In this document: positions 17,631-26,597 of the stretch, piece after piece | How the letters are laid out: each line of letters opens with the position of its first letter | How positions within the stretch are numbered: position 1 is the stretch's first letter | From: Asanoa ishikariensis | Lineage (GTDB): Bacteria; Actinomycetota; Actinomycetes; Mycobacteriales; Micromonosporaceae | NCBI RefSeq assembly: GCF_900107455.1 | Contig: NZ_FNQB01000001.1 | Coordinates: 1,116,001 to 1,180,000, forward strand | Reading direction: 5' to 3' | Length of the DNA: 64,000 nt | Position numbers and translations under genes: made by a program | Notes under the pieces: model-generated | The model's database searches: none | The model's input: the letters and a program-made list of their open reading frames with translations, nothing else | Told to the model about the DNA's origin: nothing

Positions 17631-20600
17631 TCGTCCTTCTGGGTAGTCGACCGCAGGCTGCGGCGCGGCACGTCGTCGCGGCGGCGTTCGTTGACCGGCT
17701 CGGGGGCGCCGAGGCCCGTGACCCAGTCGACGTATTCCTCGTCGCGCTCCCCGATCGGCTTGTCGCTGCCCTTGCCACGGCGGCCGCGGGTCGACTCCGG
17801 CGCCGGGTCACTCTCTGGCTCAGCGGGCGTCTCGGCGACCTCGGAGGTGTTGTTGCGGTTGCGGCGGAACAGCCCGCGGGACGGCGCCGGCTCGCCGGCG
17901 TCTGCTTTGGCGTCGTCGTCCTCTTCCGGCTTGGCCGGCTCCGGGTCGTCGATGTCCCAACTGCCCGCGTCGCCGCCGAGGTCGACGCTGCGCAGGTGGC
18001 GGTCGGAGCGCCCGGCCCTCCGGCCGCCCCGGGTGCCGCCGTCGCCGGCCGACTCGGCGGGTGTCTGGTCTTCGGCGCCGCGCGCCCGGTCGGCCCAGGA
18101 CCGGCGACCGCCCTCGTCCGCGGCGTCAGGCACCGAGCCGAGGTGAGGCCGTCCCTCGGCCGGCCCGCCGCCGAAGCGTGGGTGGATCGAGTCGGCGTCG
18201 TGGCCCGGCCGTGAGATTTCCGAGTCGGCGTCGAAGCTTCCGGCGTGTGAGTCGGGCGTGCCCGAGTCTCGGCCCGCCCAGGCGCCGGTGGTCTCGGCGG
18301 CCTGGTCGCCACCGCCGAAGCGGCCGCTGACCAGCCCACCGAAGCCGAAGCCGCGCGGACCCGTAGGCGCTTGGTCGTTGCCTCCCGGCGCATCGTCGGG
18401 GTCGGCTGGTGCCGAGCTCGTTGCCGTTGGCACGTCGACCCAGTCGCTGTCGGTCGTCGGCGCGGGTGTCGCCGGCTCGGACTTGTTCTTGCGGCGGAAG
18501 AGGCCGCGGCGCTTCTGCTCCGGCGCCTTGGCCGGCGCGGTCGCCTCGGCGGGCGGCGCTGCGTCAACGCGGGCGCTGGGCCCTGCGGGCGGCATGCCCG
18601 GCCCGCCCGCCGTCAGGTCGGGGCCAGGGCCCGGCGTGATCGGTGGCGGCGGCGTCCAGGCCGGCGGCGCCAGCCGCCAGTCCGGCATCTCCCCATCGGC
18701 CTGGGCCGGCGCGGTGGTCGCCGTCGGCCGCCCGGCCGGTGGCGTCGATGCGCCCGGCCAGTCAGGTCGGCCGCTCCAACCCGACGACCCCGCGCCGCTG
18801 GTCTGTGCCGGGTCGTCGACCCGGCCAGCGCCGCCGCGCTGCCCGGCGCCGCCGAGGTGTCCGGCGCCGCTGGTCTGTGCCGAGTTGTCGACCCGGCCAG
18901 GCCCGCCGCGCTGCCCGGCGCCACCGAGGTGTCCGGCGCCGCTGGTCCGTGCCGGGTCGTCGACCCGGCCAGGGCCGCCGTGTCGCCCGGCGCCACCGAA
19001 CGGGCCGGCGCCGCTGGTCTGGCCCAGGTCGTCAAGGCCGCCGAGCCGCCCGGAGCCGCCGAGGTGTCCTGCGCCGCTGGTCTGTGCCGGGTCGTCGAGG
19101 CGCACGGGGCCGCCGTGCCGCCCCGAGCCGGTCGGTAGGTCGATCGGTGCCAGGCCGTCGGCGTCGCCCGCGCCCGGCTGGCGGGGCACCCGGCTCGGCG
19201 TCGGGGGCTGCGGTCGGATCGCCGTGGGTCGCTGGTGAAGGTCTCCGTCGTCGCGGCGCTGCGGGCCGTTGGCCGGCACCACCGGCACGGACGCCGCCGT
19301 GAAACTCGAGGTCTTGTCGGTGCGCCAGTCGCCCGGGCCGCTCGCGGGCTGCCGGTCGAAGGGCCGGATCGGCGTCGGCTCGGGGCCAGGCGGCGGCGAG
19401 ACGACCTCCGGCTGGCGCGGCGGCGCTACCGGCGTGGGCGGGTTGAACAGGGAGCCGCTAGTCGGCCCGTCGCCGACCCGTGGTGGCACGGACCGCTCGA
19501 CGTCGCCGAGGTCTCGTGCCCGACCAAGCCCGGACCCGCCGAGCGGGTCGTCGCGGCCCGGGATCGTTCCGGTGCCGAACAGGTCGTCGTCGCGCTTGGC
19601 GGGCGGCGGGTCGACGTCGCCGCGGTCGAACGAGCTCGTCGGGGTCGTGTCGTCGCCCCAACGGCTCTCCGAGTCGCCTGGCTTCGTGGTGCCCCAGGCA
19701 TCGAACGTGCGGGGCTCCTCGTCGCGCGCCATCGTGTCGTCGGCGCCGTGGCCGGGGAAGACCTCAGCGGTGTGGTCACCGTGCCGACCGGGGGCGCTCG
19801 CCGCCGCCCGTTCGCCGGTGAGTTGCCGCGCCACCGCGGCCAGGACCGATCCCAGACCGCCCGCCGCCACCGCGATCAGCGCGCCCCAGTAGGGCGCCGC
19901 CTGGTAGCGGTCGGGGTCGTCGCCCGGGCCCGCGATCAGATAGGCCAGCGCCAGCAGCGCCGGACCCACCACGCCGGACACCGCGACCGGAATCACGGGC
20001 AGCCCCCGCCAGCGGGCCAGGGCGCCGATGCCGGCGCCGGCGGCCAGCGCGAGAGCCGGCATCACGATCACGGCCAGCCGCTGGGCGAGGCCGTCGCCGA
20101 GCCAGGTCGCGTCGAGCACGCCGAGGCGTACCTCTGGCAGCGGGTCGTCAGGTCCTAGCGACGGAGCGACCGAGAGGAGCGCGACCAGCCAGACCACGAC
20201 GGTGACCGCGCCCAGGTTTAGCCCGGCCACCCGCTGCGACAGCACCGCCACCGCGGCGAAGACGCCGACCAGGGCGCCCAGGACGGCGGACAGGCCGGCG
20301 ATGGTGACCGCGCTGCCGGAGCTGATCGTCGCCACCCGGGACGGCAACATCGCCAGCGGGGCGACGGCCATCGCGCCGACACCGCCGGCGACGGCGACCG
20401 CGACGCGCGAACCGAGCGTCGGTCGTAGGTCGTCGCGAGCGGCCAGCCAATGGCCGGCCAGGGCGCCGGCGACCGCGGCCAACATCGCGAACCACGCGAC
20501 CCAGGCGAGGTGTGCCGTCCACTGCCCGGGCGACTGCTCAAAGTCACGGGCGAACCGCACCACGCCCAGCCCGTAGGCGAAGCCGAGTTGACCGGCACCA

Positions 20601-20659
20601 GCGAGCAGGCCGACGCCGAGCGCCGCGAGCAGCACCCTGCCCCAGGTCCGATAGGCCAT
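17627..20659 (-). CDS. large membrane protein with long disordered, repeat-containing cytoplasmic tail
   Basis: About 1010 residues from the ATG at 20659 (MAYRTWGRVLLAALGVGL); an ATG 36 bases upstream is possible. The first ~290 residues hold about eight membrane segments. The rest is Pro/Gly/Asp/Arg-rich, low in complexity and predicted disordered by eye. Between bases 18770 and 19120 it contains five copies of a ~24-residue repeat with the core (R/Q)xGGPGRVDDPAQTSGAG. The tail also holds two Arg/Lys clusters of the form KRRGLFRRKNKS and SRGLFRRNRNN. I know no function for this architecture; membrane proteins with such tails occur in actinomycete cell-envelope or septation regions. Confidence 0.75.
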   Translation of the reverse strand: MAYRTWGRVLLAALGVGLLAGAGQLGFAYGLGVVRFARDFEQSPGQWTAHLAWVAWFAMLAAVAGALAGHWLAARDDLRPTLGSRVAVAVAGGVGAMAVAPLAMLPSRVATISSGSAVTIAGLSAVLGALVGVFAAVAVLSQRVAGLNLGAVTVVVWLVALLSVAPSLGPDDPLPEVRLGVLDATWLGDGLAQRLAVIVMPALALAAGAGIGALARWRGLPVIPVAVSGVVGPALLALAYLIAGPGDDPDRYQAAPYWGALIAVAAGGLGSVLAAVARQLTGERAAASAPGRHGDHTAEVFPGHGADDTMARDEEPRTFDAWGTTKPGDSESRWGDDTTPTSSFDRGDVDPPPAKRDDDLFGTGTIPGRDDPLGGSGLGRARDLGDVERSVPPRVGDGPTSGSLFNPPTPVAPPRQPEVVSPPPGPEPTPIRPFDRQPASGPGDWRTDKTSSFTAASVPVVPANGPQRRDDGDLHQRPTAIRPQPPTPSRVPRQPGAGDADGLAPIDLPTGSGRHGGPVRLDDPAQTSGAGHLGGSGRLGGLDDLGQTSGAGPFGGAGRHGGPGRVDDPARTSGAGHLGGAGQRGGPGRVDNSAQTSGAGHLGGAGQRGGAGRVDDPAQTSGAGSSGWSGRPDWPGASTPPAGRPTATTAPAQADGEMPDWRLAPPAWTPPPPITPGPGPDLTAGGPGMPPAGPSARVDAAPPAEATAPAKAPEQKRRGLFRRKNKSEPATPAPTTDSDWVDVPTATSSAPADPDDAPGGNDQAPTGPRGFGFGGLVSGRFGGGDQAAETTGAWAGRDSGTPDSHAGSFDADSEISRPGHDADSIHPRFGGGPAEGRPHLGSVPDAADEGGRRSWADRARGAEDQTPAESAGDGGTRGGRRAGRSDRHLRSVDLGGDAGSWDIDDPEPAKPEEDDDAKADAGEPAPSRGLFRRNRNNTSEVAETPAEPESDPAPESTRGRRGKGSDKPIGERDEEYVDWVTGLGAPEPVNERRRDDVPRRSLRSTTQKDD
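18770..19120 (-). repeat. in-frame tandem repeat, five units of 63-72 bp
   Basis: Units run 19120-19049, 19048-18986, 18985-18914, 18913-18842 and 18841-18770. Four are 72 bp (24 codons) and the second is 63 bp (21 codons), so all length changes keep the reading frame. The protein core QTSGAGHLGGAG is best conserved. Such repeats expand and contract easily, so copy number may vary between strains. Confidence 0.85.
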
Positions 20660-20710
20660 GCGGGCACGGTACGGCCCACGCAAGCGGACCGCCACCCGCC
20701 GATCGGAGAC

Positions 20711-20719
20711 TGTGGATAA
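20711..20719 (-). other. DnaA-box-like 9-mer
   Basis: TGTGGATAA on the plus strand, that is TTATCCACA on the minus strand, matches the classical DnaA box exactly. It lies in the 70-bp gap between the membrane-protein start and the toxin stop. A single box can be chance. Confidence 0.35.
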
Positions 20720-20729
20720 CTACGCAGGG

Positions 20730-21023
20730 TCAGAGGTTCTGCAGGATACGCAGGGCGCGCGAGACGCGGAACATCGTGTCACTGTCGGCGACATCGACGA
20801 CCTCGGTGAACCACTTCTTCATCGGCGACGACAGCCGGTCGGGCATGACCACATAGGACCCCATCGGCACGGCCAACGGTGAGTCACGCAACAGATCGGA
20901 CTCGACCACTTCGACCACGATCAGGATCGGTACGTCGGTGCTGTTGTAGAGATCGGAACTGACCACCAGGCCGAGGCGTTCACGGGCGCCGTTGATGCGC
21001 CAGATCTCGCCCCTACGCGGCAC
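20730..21023 (-). CDS. MazF/PemK-like toxin of a type II toxin-antitoxin pair
   Basis: A 97-residue protein from a GTG at 21023. The start VPRRGEIWRINGARER is the typical MazF/PemK N-terminus (PxRGEIW), and the following LGLVVSSDLYNS and MPDRLSSPMKKWFTEVVDV fit the CcdB/MazF barrel, whose members are usually mRNA endonucleases. It overlaps the 3' end of the antitoxin gene by 11 bp, the usual antitoxin-then-toxin order. The match is weaker in the middle than for classical MazF, so the RNase activity is inferred. Confidence 0.75.
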   Translation of the reverse strand: MPRRGEIWRINGARERLGLVVSSDLYNSTDVPILIVVEVVESDLLRDSPLAVPMGSYVVMPDRLSSPMKKWFTEVVDVADSDTMFRVSRALRILQNL

Positions 21024-21270
21024 GCCCGTCGCCTCCGAAGAGGGCCTCGTCGACCATCGCCGCCTCGCGCTCGTCGGCCAGCGCGGCGGCCTCGAGCTCC
21101 GCACCCGCCCGGCCGACCACCGCCGCGTGCGCCGTGAACAGCTCGCGGACCGCTTTCTCCCGGGCGGCCTGGTCCATCCACGCGGACAGGGACATCCCCT
21201 CGCGCTTGGCGAACCGGCGGGCCTCTTCGATGGTCTCGTCCGAGAACGAGAGAGTCACCTTGGCGGTCAT
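21013..21270 (-). CDS. antitoxin (ribbon-helix-helix-like) of the toxin-antitoxin pair
   Basis: An 85-residue acidic protein from the ATG at 21270. The first ~35 residues (MTAKVTLSFSDETIEEARRF, then AKREGMSLSAWM) look like a ribbon-helix-helix DNA-binding unit: a short beta strand followed by two helices. The rest is helical and acidic, suited to wrapping the toxin. An in-frame ATG at 21282 is an alternative start. It would neutralise the toxin and repress the operon; the direct repeats at the start codon are a candidate binding site. Confidence 0.75.
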   Translation of the reverse strand: MTAKVTLSFSDETIEEARRFAKREGMSLSAWMDQAAREKAVRELFTAHAAVVGRAGAELEAAALADEREAAMVDEALFGGDGRAA

Positions 21271-21287
21271 ACCAACGACCATACCAA
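21268..21287 (-). promoter_or_regulatory. direct repeats over the antitoxin start, candidate autoregulatory operator
   Basis: CATACCAA occurs twice, at 21268-21275 and 21280-21287, 12 bp apart and spanning the start codon. Read on the minus strand they are TTGGTATG repeats. Ribbon-helix-helix antitoxins bind short repeats at about one helical turn, so spacing and position fit. Confidence 0.45.
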
Positions 21288-21389
21288 GATGCATCCGTTG
21301 GGTACGCCCAGCAAGCGCACCGCAGCTCTTAGCACTTTTGAAACAAACGGGACGCCGCGCCGAAACGGGACACCCGCAGGCTTCCGAAC

Positions 21390-22469
21390 ATGGCCCCACG
21401 GTCCGGCGATCTGACGGGTTTCACCGTCGGCGTCACAGCGGACCGGAGCCGCGACACCCTCGGCAGTCTGCTCGAGGGCAGCGGCGCCCGGGTCGTACTC
21501 GCCCCCGCACTGCGGATCGTCCCGCTCGCCGACGACACGGAGCTGCGCGCGGCCACCAGGGCCTGCCTGGACCGCCCGCCGGACATCGTGGTGGCCAACA
21601 CCTCGATCGGCATGCGCGGCTGGCTGGAGGCGGCCGCGGGCTGGGGCCTGGCCGAGCCGCTGCGCGGGGTCCTGGCGCAGGCCTATCTGGTCACCAGGGA
21701 TCCCCGGGTACGCGGTGGTCCAGACCACGCGGCGCCGGTGGAGGAGAGCTACGCCGAGCTGATCGACCACCTCCGCGACCGGGGCGTACGCGGTCAGGTG
21801 GTGGCCATGCAACTGCCCGGCGAGCGCCAGCCCGAGTGGACCTCCGCGCTGGAGGCCGCCGGGGCGACCGTGATCGAGATTCCGGTGTACCGCTGGGCGC
21901 CGCCGCTCGACCCCGCGCCGCTGCACCGCCTGGTGGACCTGATCACCGGCCGGCTGGTCGACGCGGTCGCCTTCACCTCCGCTCCCGCGGTCAACGCCCT
22001 GCTGCGGGCAGCCGGGCCGGGCAGCGAGGACGTGCTGGCGGCGTTCCGGCACGACGTGCTGGCCGCCTGCGTGGGCCCGGTCACGGCGGCCCCGCTGCGC
22101 CGGCACGGCATTCCGGTGGTCGCGCCCGCCCGGGCCCGGCTGGGTGCCCTGGTCCGGACGATCATCAAGGAGCTGCCGCCGCGGGCGATCAGCGTGCGGG
22201 CGGCCGGCCACGACCTCACCCTCCGGGGTCACGCGGCAGTGGTCGACGGCGCGCTCAAACCGCTCGCTCCGGGCCCGATGGCGGTGCTCCGGGCGCTGGC
22301 CGCGGAGCCCGGCCGGGTGTTCTCCCGGGGCGCCCTCCAGCGGACCCTCCCGAGGGGCGCGGACGAGCACGCGGTCGAGATGGCGGTGGCCCGGCTGCGG
22401 GCCGGTTTGGGTACCCCTAGAGTGGTGCAGACCGTGGTGAAACGCGGCTACCGTCTGGCTGTAGACTGA
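21390..22469 (+). CDS. uroporphyrinogen-III synthase fused to a winged-helix DNA-binding domain
   Basis: A 359-residue two-domain protein. Residues 1 to about 265 form a HemD domain (start FTVGVTADRSRDTLGSLLEG, later AVAFTSAPAVNALL and CVGPVTAAPLRRHGI), which cyclises hydroxymethylbilane to uroporphyrinogen III. Residues about 270-359 are an OmpR-type winged helix (PLAPGPMAVLRALAAEPGRV, then VEMAVARLRAGLG and VVKRGYRLAVD). The same fusion is known in other actinobacteria, often near nitrite-assimilation genes; none are here. It may be a haem-pathway sensor or a regulator that reuses the HemD fold. Divergent from the toxin-antitoxin operon. Confidence 0.9.
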   Translation: MAPRSGDLTGFTVGVTADRSRDTLGSLLEGSGARVVLAPALRIVPLADDTELRAATRACLDRPPDIVVANTSIGMRGWLEAAAGWGLAEPLRGVLAQAYLVTRDPRVRGGPDHAAPVEESYAELIDHLRDRGVRGQVVAMQLPGERQPEWTSALEAAGATVIEIPVYRWAPPLDPAPLHRLVDLITGRLVDAVAFTSAPAVNALLRAAGPGSEDVLAAFRHDVLAACVGPVTAAPLRRHGIPVVAPARARLGALVRTIIKELPPRAISVRAAGHDLTLRGHAAVVDGALKPLAPGPMAVLRALAAEPGRVFSRGALQRTLPRGADEHAVEMAVARLRAGLGTPRVVQTVVKRGYRLAVD

Positions 22470-22494
22470 CGGTGGCCCCGGCCACAACCCCGTT

Positions 22495-22524
22495 TTGACC
22501 CTGCCTGCTCGCAGCAGGTATTGT
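22495..22524 (+). promoter_or_regulatory. rplM-rpsI promoter with palindromic spacer
   Basis: TTGACC (22495-22500), 18 bp, and TATTGT (22519-22524) form a strong housekeeping-type promoter about 75 bp before rplM. The spacer contains the perfect inverted repeat CCTGCT-cgc-AGCAGG (22504-22518), placed exactly between the two boxes where a repressor would block RNA polymerase. Confidence 0.65.
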
Positions 22525-22598
22525 TGTCTGCTGTTGTGCGCGACGTGTGACTATCTCTGGCGCGCGACCCCAGACCGACGACGAGACAAGGTAAACCT

Positions 22599-23042
22599 GT
22601 GCGTACGTACAGCCCGAAGCCGGGTGAGATCGAGCGTCAGTGGCTCATCATCGACGCGTCTGACGTCGTGCTGGGCCGGTTGGCCACCCACGCGGCCACG
22701 CTGCTGCGCGGCAAGCACAAGCCGACCTTCGCCCCCCACGTCGACACCGGCGATTTCGTCGTGATCGTCAACGCTGGCAAGGTCGCCCTGACCGGCAACA
22801 AGCGCCAGAACAAGGTCGCCTACCGGCACTCCGGTTACCCGGGCGGCCTCAAGCAGGTCTCTTACGAGGAGCTGCTCGCGAAGCGCCCCGACCACGCGGT
22901 CGAGCTCGCCGTCAAGGGCATGCTCCCGCACAACAAGCTCGGTCGTCAGCTGATCAAGAAGCTGAAGGTCTACCCCGGCGCCGAGCACCCGCACGCCGCG
23001 CAGCAGCCGGTGCCGTTCGAGATCAAGCAGATCGCGCAGTGA
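22599..23042 (+). CDS. rplM: 50S ribosomal protein L13
   Basis: A 147-residue L13, an early assembly protein of the 50S subunit. Signatures are [39 protein letters not shown] and [23 protein letters not shown] start at 22599 ([15 protein letters not shown]) behind a weak ACAAGG. It is cotranscribed with rpsI as in almost all bacteria. Confidence 0.98.
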   Translation: MRTYSPKPGEIERQWLIIDASDVVLGRLATHAATLLRGKHKPTFAPHVDTGDFVVIVNAGKVALTGNKRQNKVAYRHSGYPGGLKQVSYEELLAKRPDHAVELAVKGMLPHNKLGRQLIKKLKVYPGAEHPHAAQQPVPFEIKQIAQ

Positions 23043-23065
23043 GCGCGGACGAGGAAGTCACCAAC

Positions 23066-23554
23066 ATGACCGACATCAGCGCGCCCACCCCGGTCGACGT
23101 CGCCGAGGCCCCGACCGAGACGGTCACCGCTCCGGCGCCCGCCGCGGCGACCCGCGCCCCGCGCGGCGACCGTCCGATCCAGACCGTCGGCCGGCGCAAG
23201 GAAGCCATCGTCCGGGTGCGCATCGTGCCGGGCACCGGCAAGATCACCTGCAACGGGCGCGAGCTCGAGGAGTACTTCCCGAGCAAGGTCCACCAGCAGC
23301 TCATCCGTGAGCCGCTGGTCACCACGGAGAAGGCCGAGGCGTTCGACGTCATCGCCAACCTCCGCGGCGGTGGCATCACCGGGCAGGCCGGCGCGCTGCG
23401 CCTGGGCATCGCCCGTGCGCTGATCACCAACGAGCCCGACGACCGTCCGGCGCTCAAGAAGGCCGGCTTCCTCACCCGTGACGCACGGGTCAAGGAAAGC
23501 AAGAAGTACGGTCTCAAGAAGGCCCGTAAGGCTCCGCAGTACTCCAAGCGTTGA
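23066..23554 (+). CDS. rpsI: 30S ribosomal protein S9
   Basis: About 162 residues from the ATG at 23066, which sits eight bases behind GAGGAAG (23051-23057). A GTG at 23039 overlapping the rplM stop would add nine residues. A Thr/Ala/Pro-rich N-terminal extension of ~35 residues, usual in actinobacteria, precedes the S9 core ([20 protein letters not shown]). The C-terminus [16 protein letters not shown] reaches the P-site tRNA. S9 lies in the head of the 30S subunit. Confidence 0.97.
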   Translation: MTDISAPTPVDVAEAPTETVTAPAPAAATRAPRGDRPIQTVGRRKEAIVRVRIVPGTGKITCNGRELEEYFPSKVHQQLIREPLVTTEKAEAFDVIANLRGGGITGQAGALRLGIARALITNEPDDRPALKKAGFLTRDARVKESKKYGLKKARKAPQYSKR

Positions 23555-23566
23555 TTCACTGACCAC

Positions 23567-23610
23567 ACGGCCGGGATCTGCCATCGCCACGGCGACGGCG
23601 GCCCGGCCGT
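23567..23610 (+). terminator. stem-loop after rpsI
   Basis: ACGGCCGGG (23567-23575) pairs with CCCGGCCGT (23602-23610), and an inner GCC...GGC helix fills much of the loop. No strong T run follows. It lies between rpsI and glmM and may terminate or reduce transcription into glmM. Confidence 0.5.
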
Positions 23611-23646
23611 TGGCATTCCCGGACCCGAATTACAGCGGAGGATCAG

Positions 23647-24996
<1,350 letters not shown>

Positions 24997-25005
24997 GATC
25001 TTGAC

Positions 25006-25050
25006 GTCCGATCTCCTTTAGTTGACGATTCAACTTTTAGGAGATCGGAC
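25006..25050. promoter_or_regulatory. long inverted repeat between glmM and the DoxX gene
   Basis: GTCCGATCTCCT (25006-25017) is perfectly complementary to AGGAGATCGGAC (25039-25050). The centre forms a further GTTGA/TCAAC helix. TTGACG occurs at 25001 and again at 25022. The right arm contains AGGAG, the only ribosome-binding-like sequence before the ATG at 25057. It could be an operator, a terminator of glmM, or an RNA that hides the ribosome binding site. Confidence 0.55.
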
Positions 25051-25056
25051 ACCCCC

Positions 25057-25431
25057 ATGAATGTCGTTCTCTGGATCATCGCCATCCTGCTCGGCGGTGC
25101 CTTCGTCGCCGCCGGTCTGATGAAGATGCTCCAGCCGAAAGAGAAGTTGATCGAGACCGGGCTGGGTTGGACCGAGGGCTTCTCGCCCAACGCCATCAAG
25201 GCGATCGGCGCGCTGGACTTCCTGGCCGGCCTCGGCCTGATCCTGCCGGCGCTGTTCGGCATCGCCGAGATCCTCGTGCCGCTCGCCGCGGTGGGCATCG
25301 TGCTGCTGATGATCGGCGCGGTGGTGGTGCACGGCCGCCGGCGCGAGACGCCGATGGTGATCGCCAACCTCGTCCTGCTCGTGCTGGCCGCCGTCGTCGC
25401 CTGGGGCCGCTTCGGCCCGTACTCCTTCTAG
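25057..25431 (+). CDS. DoxX family membrane protein
   Basis: A 124-residue protein with four hydrophobic segments and the DoxX pattern: ILLGGAFVAAGLMKMLQPKE near the start, AIGALDFLAGLGLILPALFG in the middle. DoxX-like proteins are small membrane proteins sometimes linked to thiol or oxidative stress; a specific role is not known here. It is preceded by a conspicuous inverted repeat and ends on a shared CTAG with the convergent aminotransferase gene. Confidence 0.85.
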   Translation: MNVVLWIIAILLGGAFVAAGLMKMLQPKEKLIETGLGWTEGFSPNAIKAIGALDFLAGLGLILPALFGIAEILVPLAAVGIVLLMIGAVVVHGRRRETPMVIANLVLLVLAAVVAWGRFGPYSF

Positions 25432-26597
25432 TTCTTCCGTAGGCGGGCGACCGCTTCGTTGAGGACGGCCGGCCGTTTGCAGAAGGCGAACCGGACCAGC
25501 CGACGGCCGGCGTCCTCGTGGTCGTAGAACACCTGGGTCGGCACCGCCACGACGCCGGAGCGCTCCGGCAGCGACCGGCAGAACTCCACCCCGTCGGTGC
25601 CGCCCAAGGGTGTGATGTCGGCCGTCACGAAGTACGTGCCCTCCGGCAGCAGCACGCCGAAGCCGGCGTCCCGCAGCCCGGCCACGAGCAGGTCGCGCTG
25701 CGCCTGCAGGCCGGCGCGGAACTCGCTGAAGTAGTCGTCGGGCAGGCCGAGCGCGATCGCGATGGCCGGCTGGAACGGCGAGCCGTTGACGAACGTCAGG
25801 AACTGCTTGACCCGTAGGACCGCCGACACGAGCTCGCGCGGCCCGCTGGCCCAACCGATCTTCCATCCCGTGCAGGAGAACGTCTTGCCGGCCGACGAGA
25901 TCCGCAGCGTGCGCTCGCGCATGCCGGGCAGGGTCGCCAACGGCACGTGCGGGGTCGCCGCGTCGGTGAAGACCAGGTGCTCGTAGACCTCGTCGGTGAC
26001 CGCGTAGACGTCGTGCGCCTGGCACAGCTCCGCGACCAGGGCGAGCTCCGCGCGGGTGAAGACCTTGCCGGTCGGGTTGTGCGGCGAGTTCAACAACACC
26101 ATCCGGGTACGCGGACCGAACGCGCCGCGCAGCTCGTCGGGATCCACCGCGTAGTGGCCGCCGGCGTCCGGGCGCAGCGTCACCGGCCGGCGGACCGCGC
26201 CGGCGAGTGCGATCGCGGCCGCGTACGAGTCGTAGTAGGGCTCGAAGCAGACCACCTCGTCACCGGGCTCGCAGAGGGCGAGGATCGTCGCCGCCACCGC
26301 CTCGGTCGCGCCGGCCGTGACCAGCACCTCGCCGTCCGGGTCGTAGTCGAGGCCCCAGAACCGCTGCTGGTGCGCGCCGATCGCGGCTCGCAGCGCCGGA
26401 ATGCCGGGGCCGGGCGGGTACTGGTTCGCTCCGTTGTGGATCGCCTCGGCCGCGGCGTCGAGCATCTCCTTGGGACCGTCGGTGTCCGGGAAGCCCTGCC
26501 CCAGGTTGACGGCACCGGTCCGCACGGCGAGCGCCGACATCTCGGCGAAGATCGTGGTGCCGAACGGGCGCATCCGCGCGACCAACGGGTCCGTCAC
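25428..26597 (-). CDS. pyridoxal-phosphate-dependent aminotransferase, class I/II
   Basis: A 389-residue fold-type I aminotransferase. Key segments are AVNLGQGFPDTDGPKEML (substrate entrance), GATEAVAATILAL, NSPHNPTGKVFTR (PLP-ring contact), the acid in AVTDEVYEHLVF, and the PLP lysine in ISSAGKTFSCTGWKIGW. The pattern resembles methionine/kynurenine or glutamine transaminase K-like enzymes (YbdL type) and succinyldiaminopimelate aminotransferases. GTG start at 26597 overlaps the tetR stop by four bases, so the two form one operon. Confidence 0.92.
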   Translation of the reverse strand: MTDPLVARMRPFGTTIFAEMSALAVRTGAVNLGQGFPDTDGPKEMLDAAAEAIHNGANQYPPGPGIPALRAAIGAHQQRFWGLDYDPDGEVLVTAGATEAVAATILALCEPGDEVVCFEPYYDSYAAAIALAGAVRRPVTLRPDAGGHYAVDPDELRGAFGPRTRMVLLNSPHNPTGKVFTRAELALVAELCQAHDVYAVTDEVYEHLVFTDAATPHVPLATLPGMRERTLRISSAGKTFSCTGWKIGWASGPRELVSAVLRVKQFLTFVNGSPFQPAIAIALGLPDDYFSEFRAGLQAQRDLLVAGLRDAGFGVLLPEGTYFVTADITPLGGTDGVEFCRSLPERSGVVAVPTQVFYDHEDAGRRLVRFAFCKRPAVLNEAVARLRKN

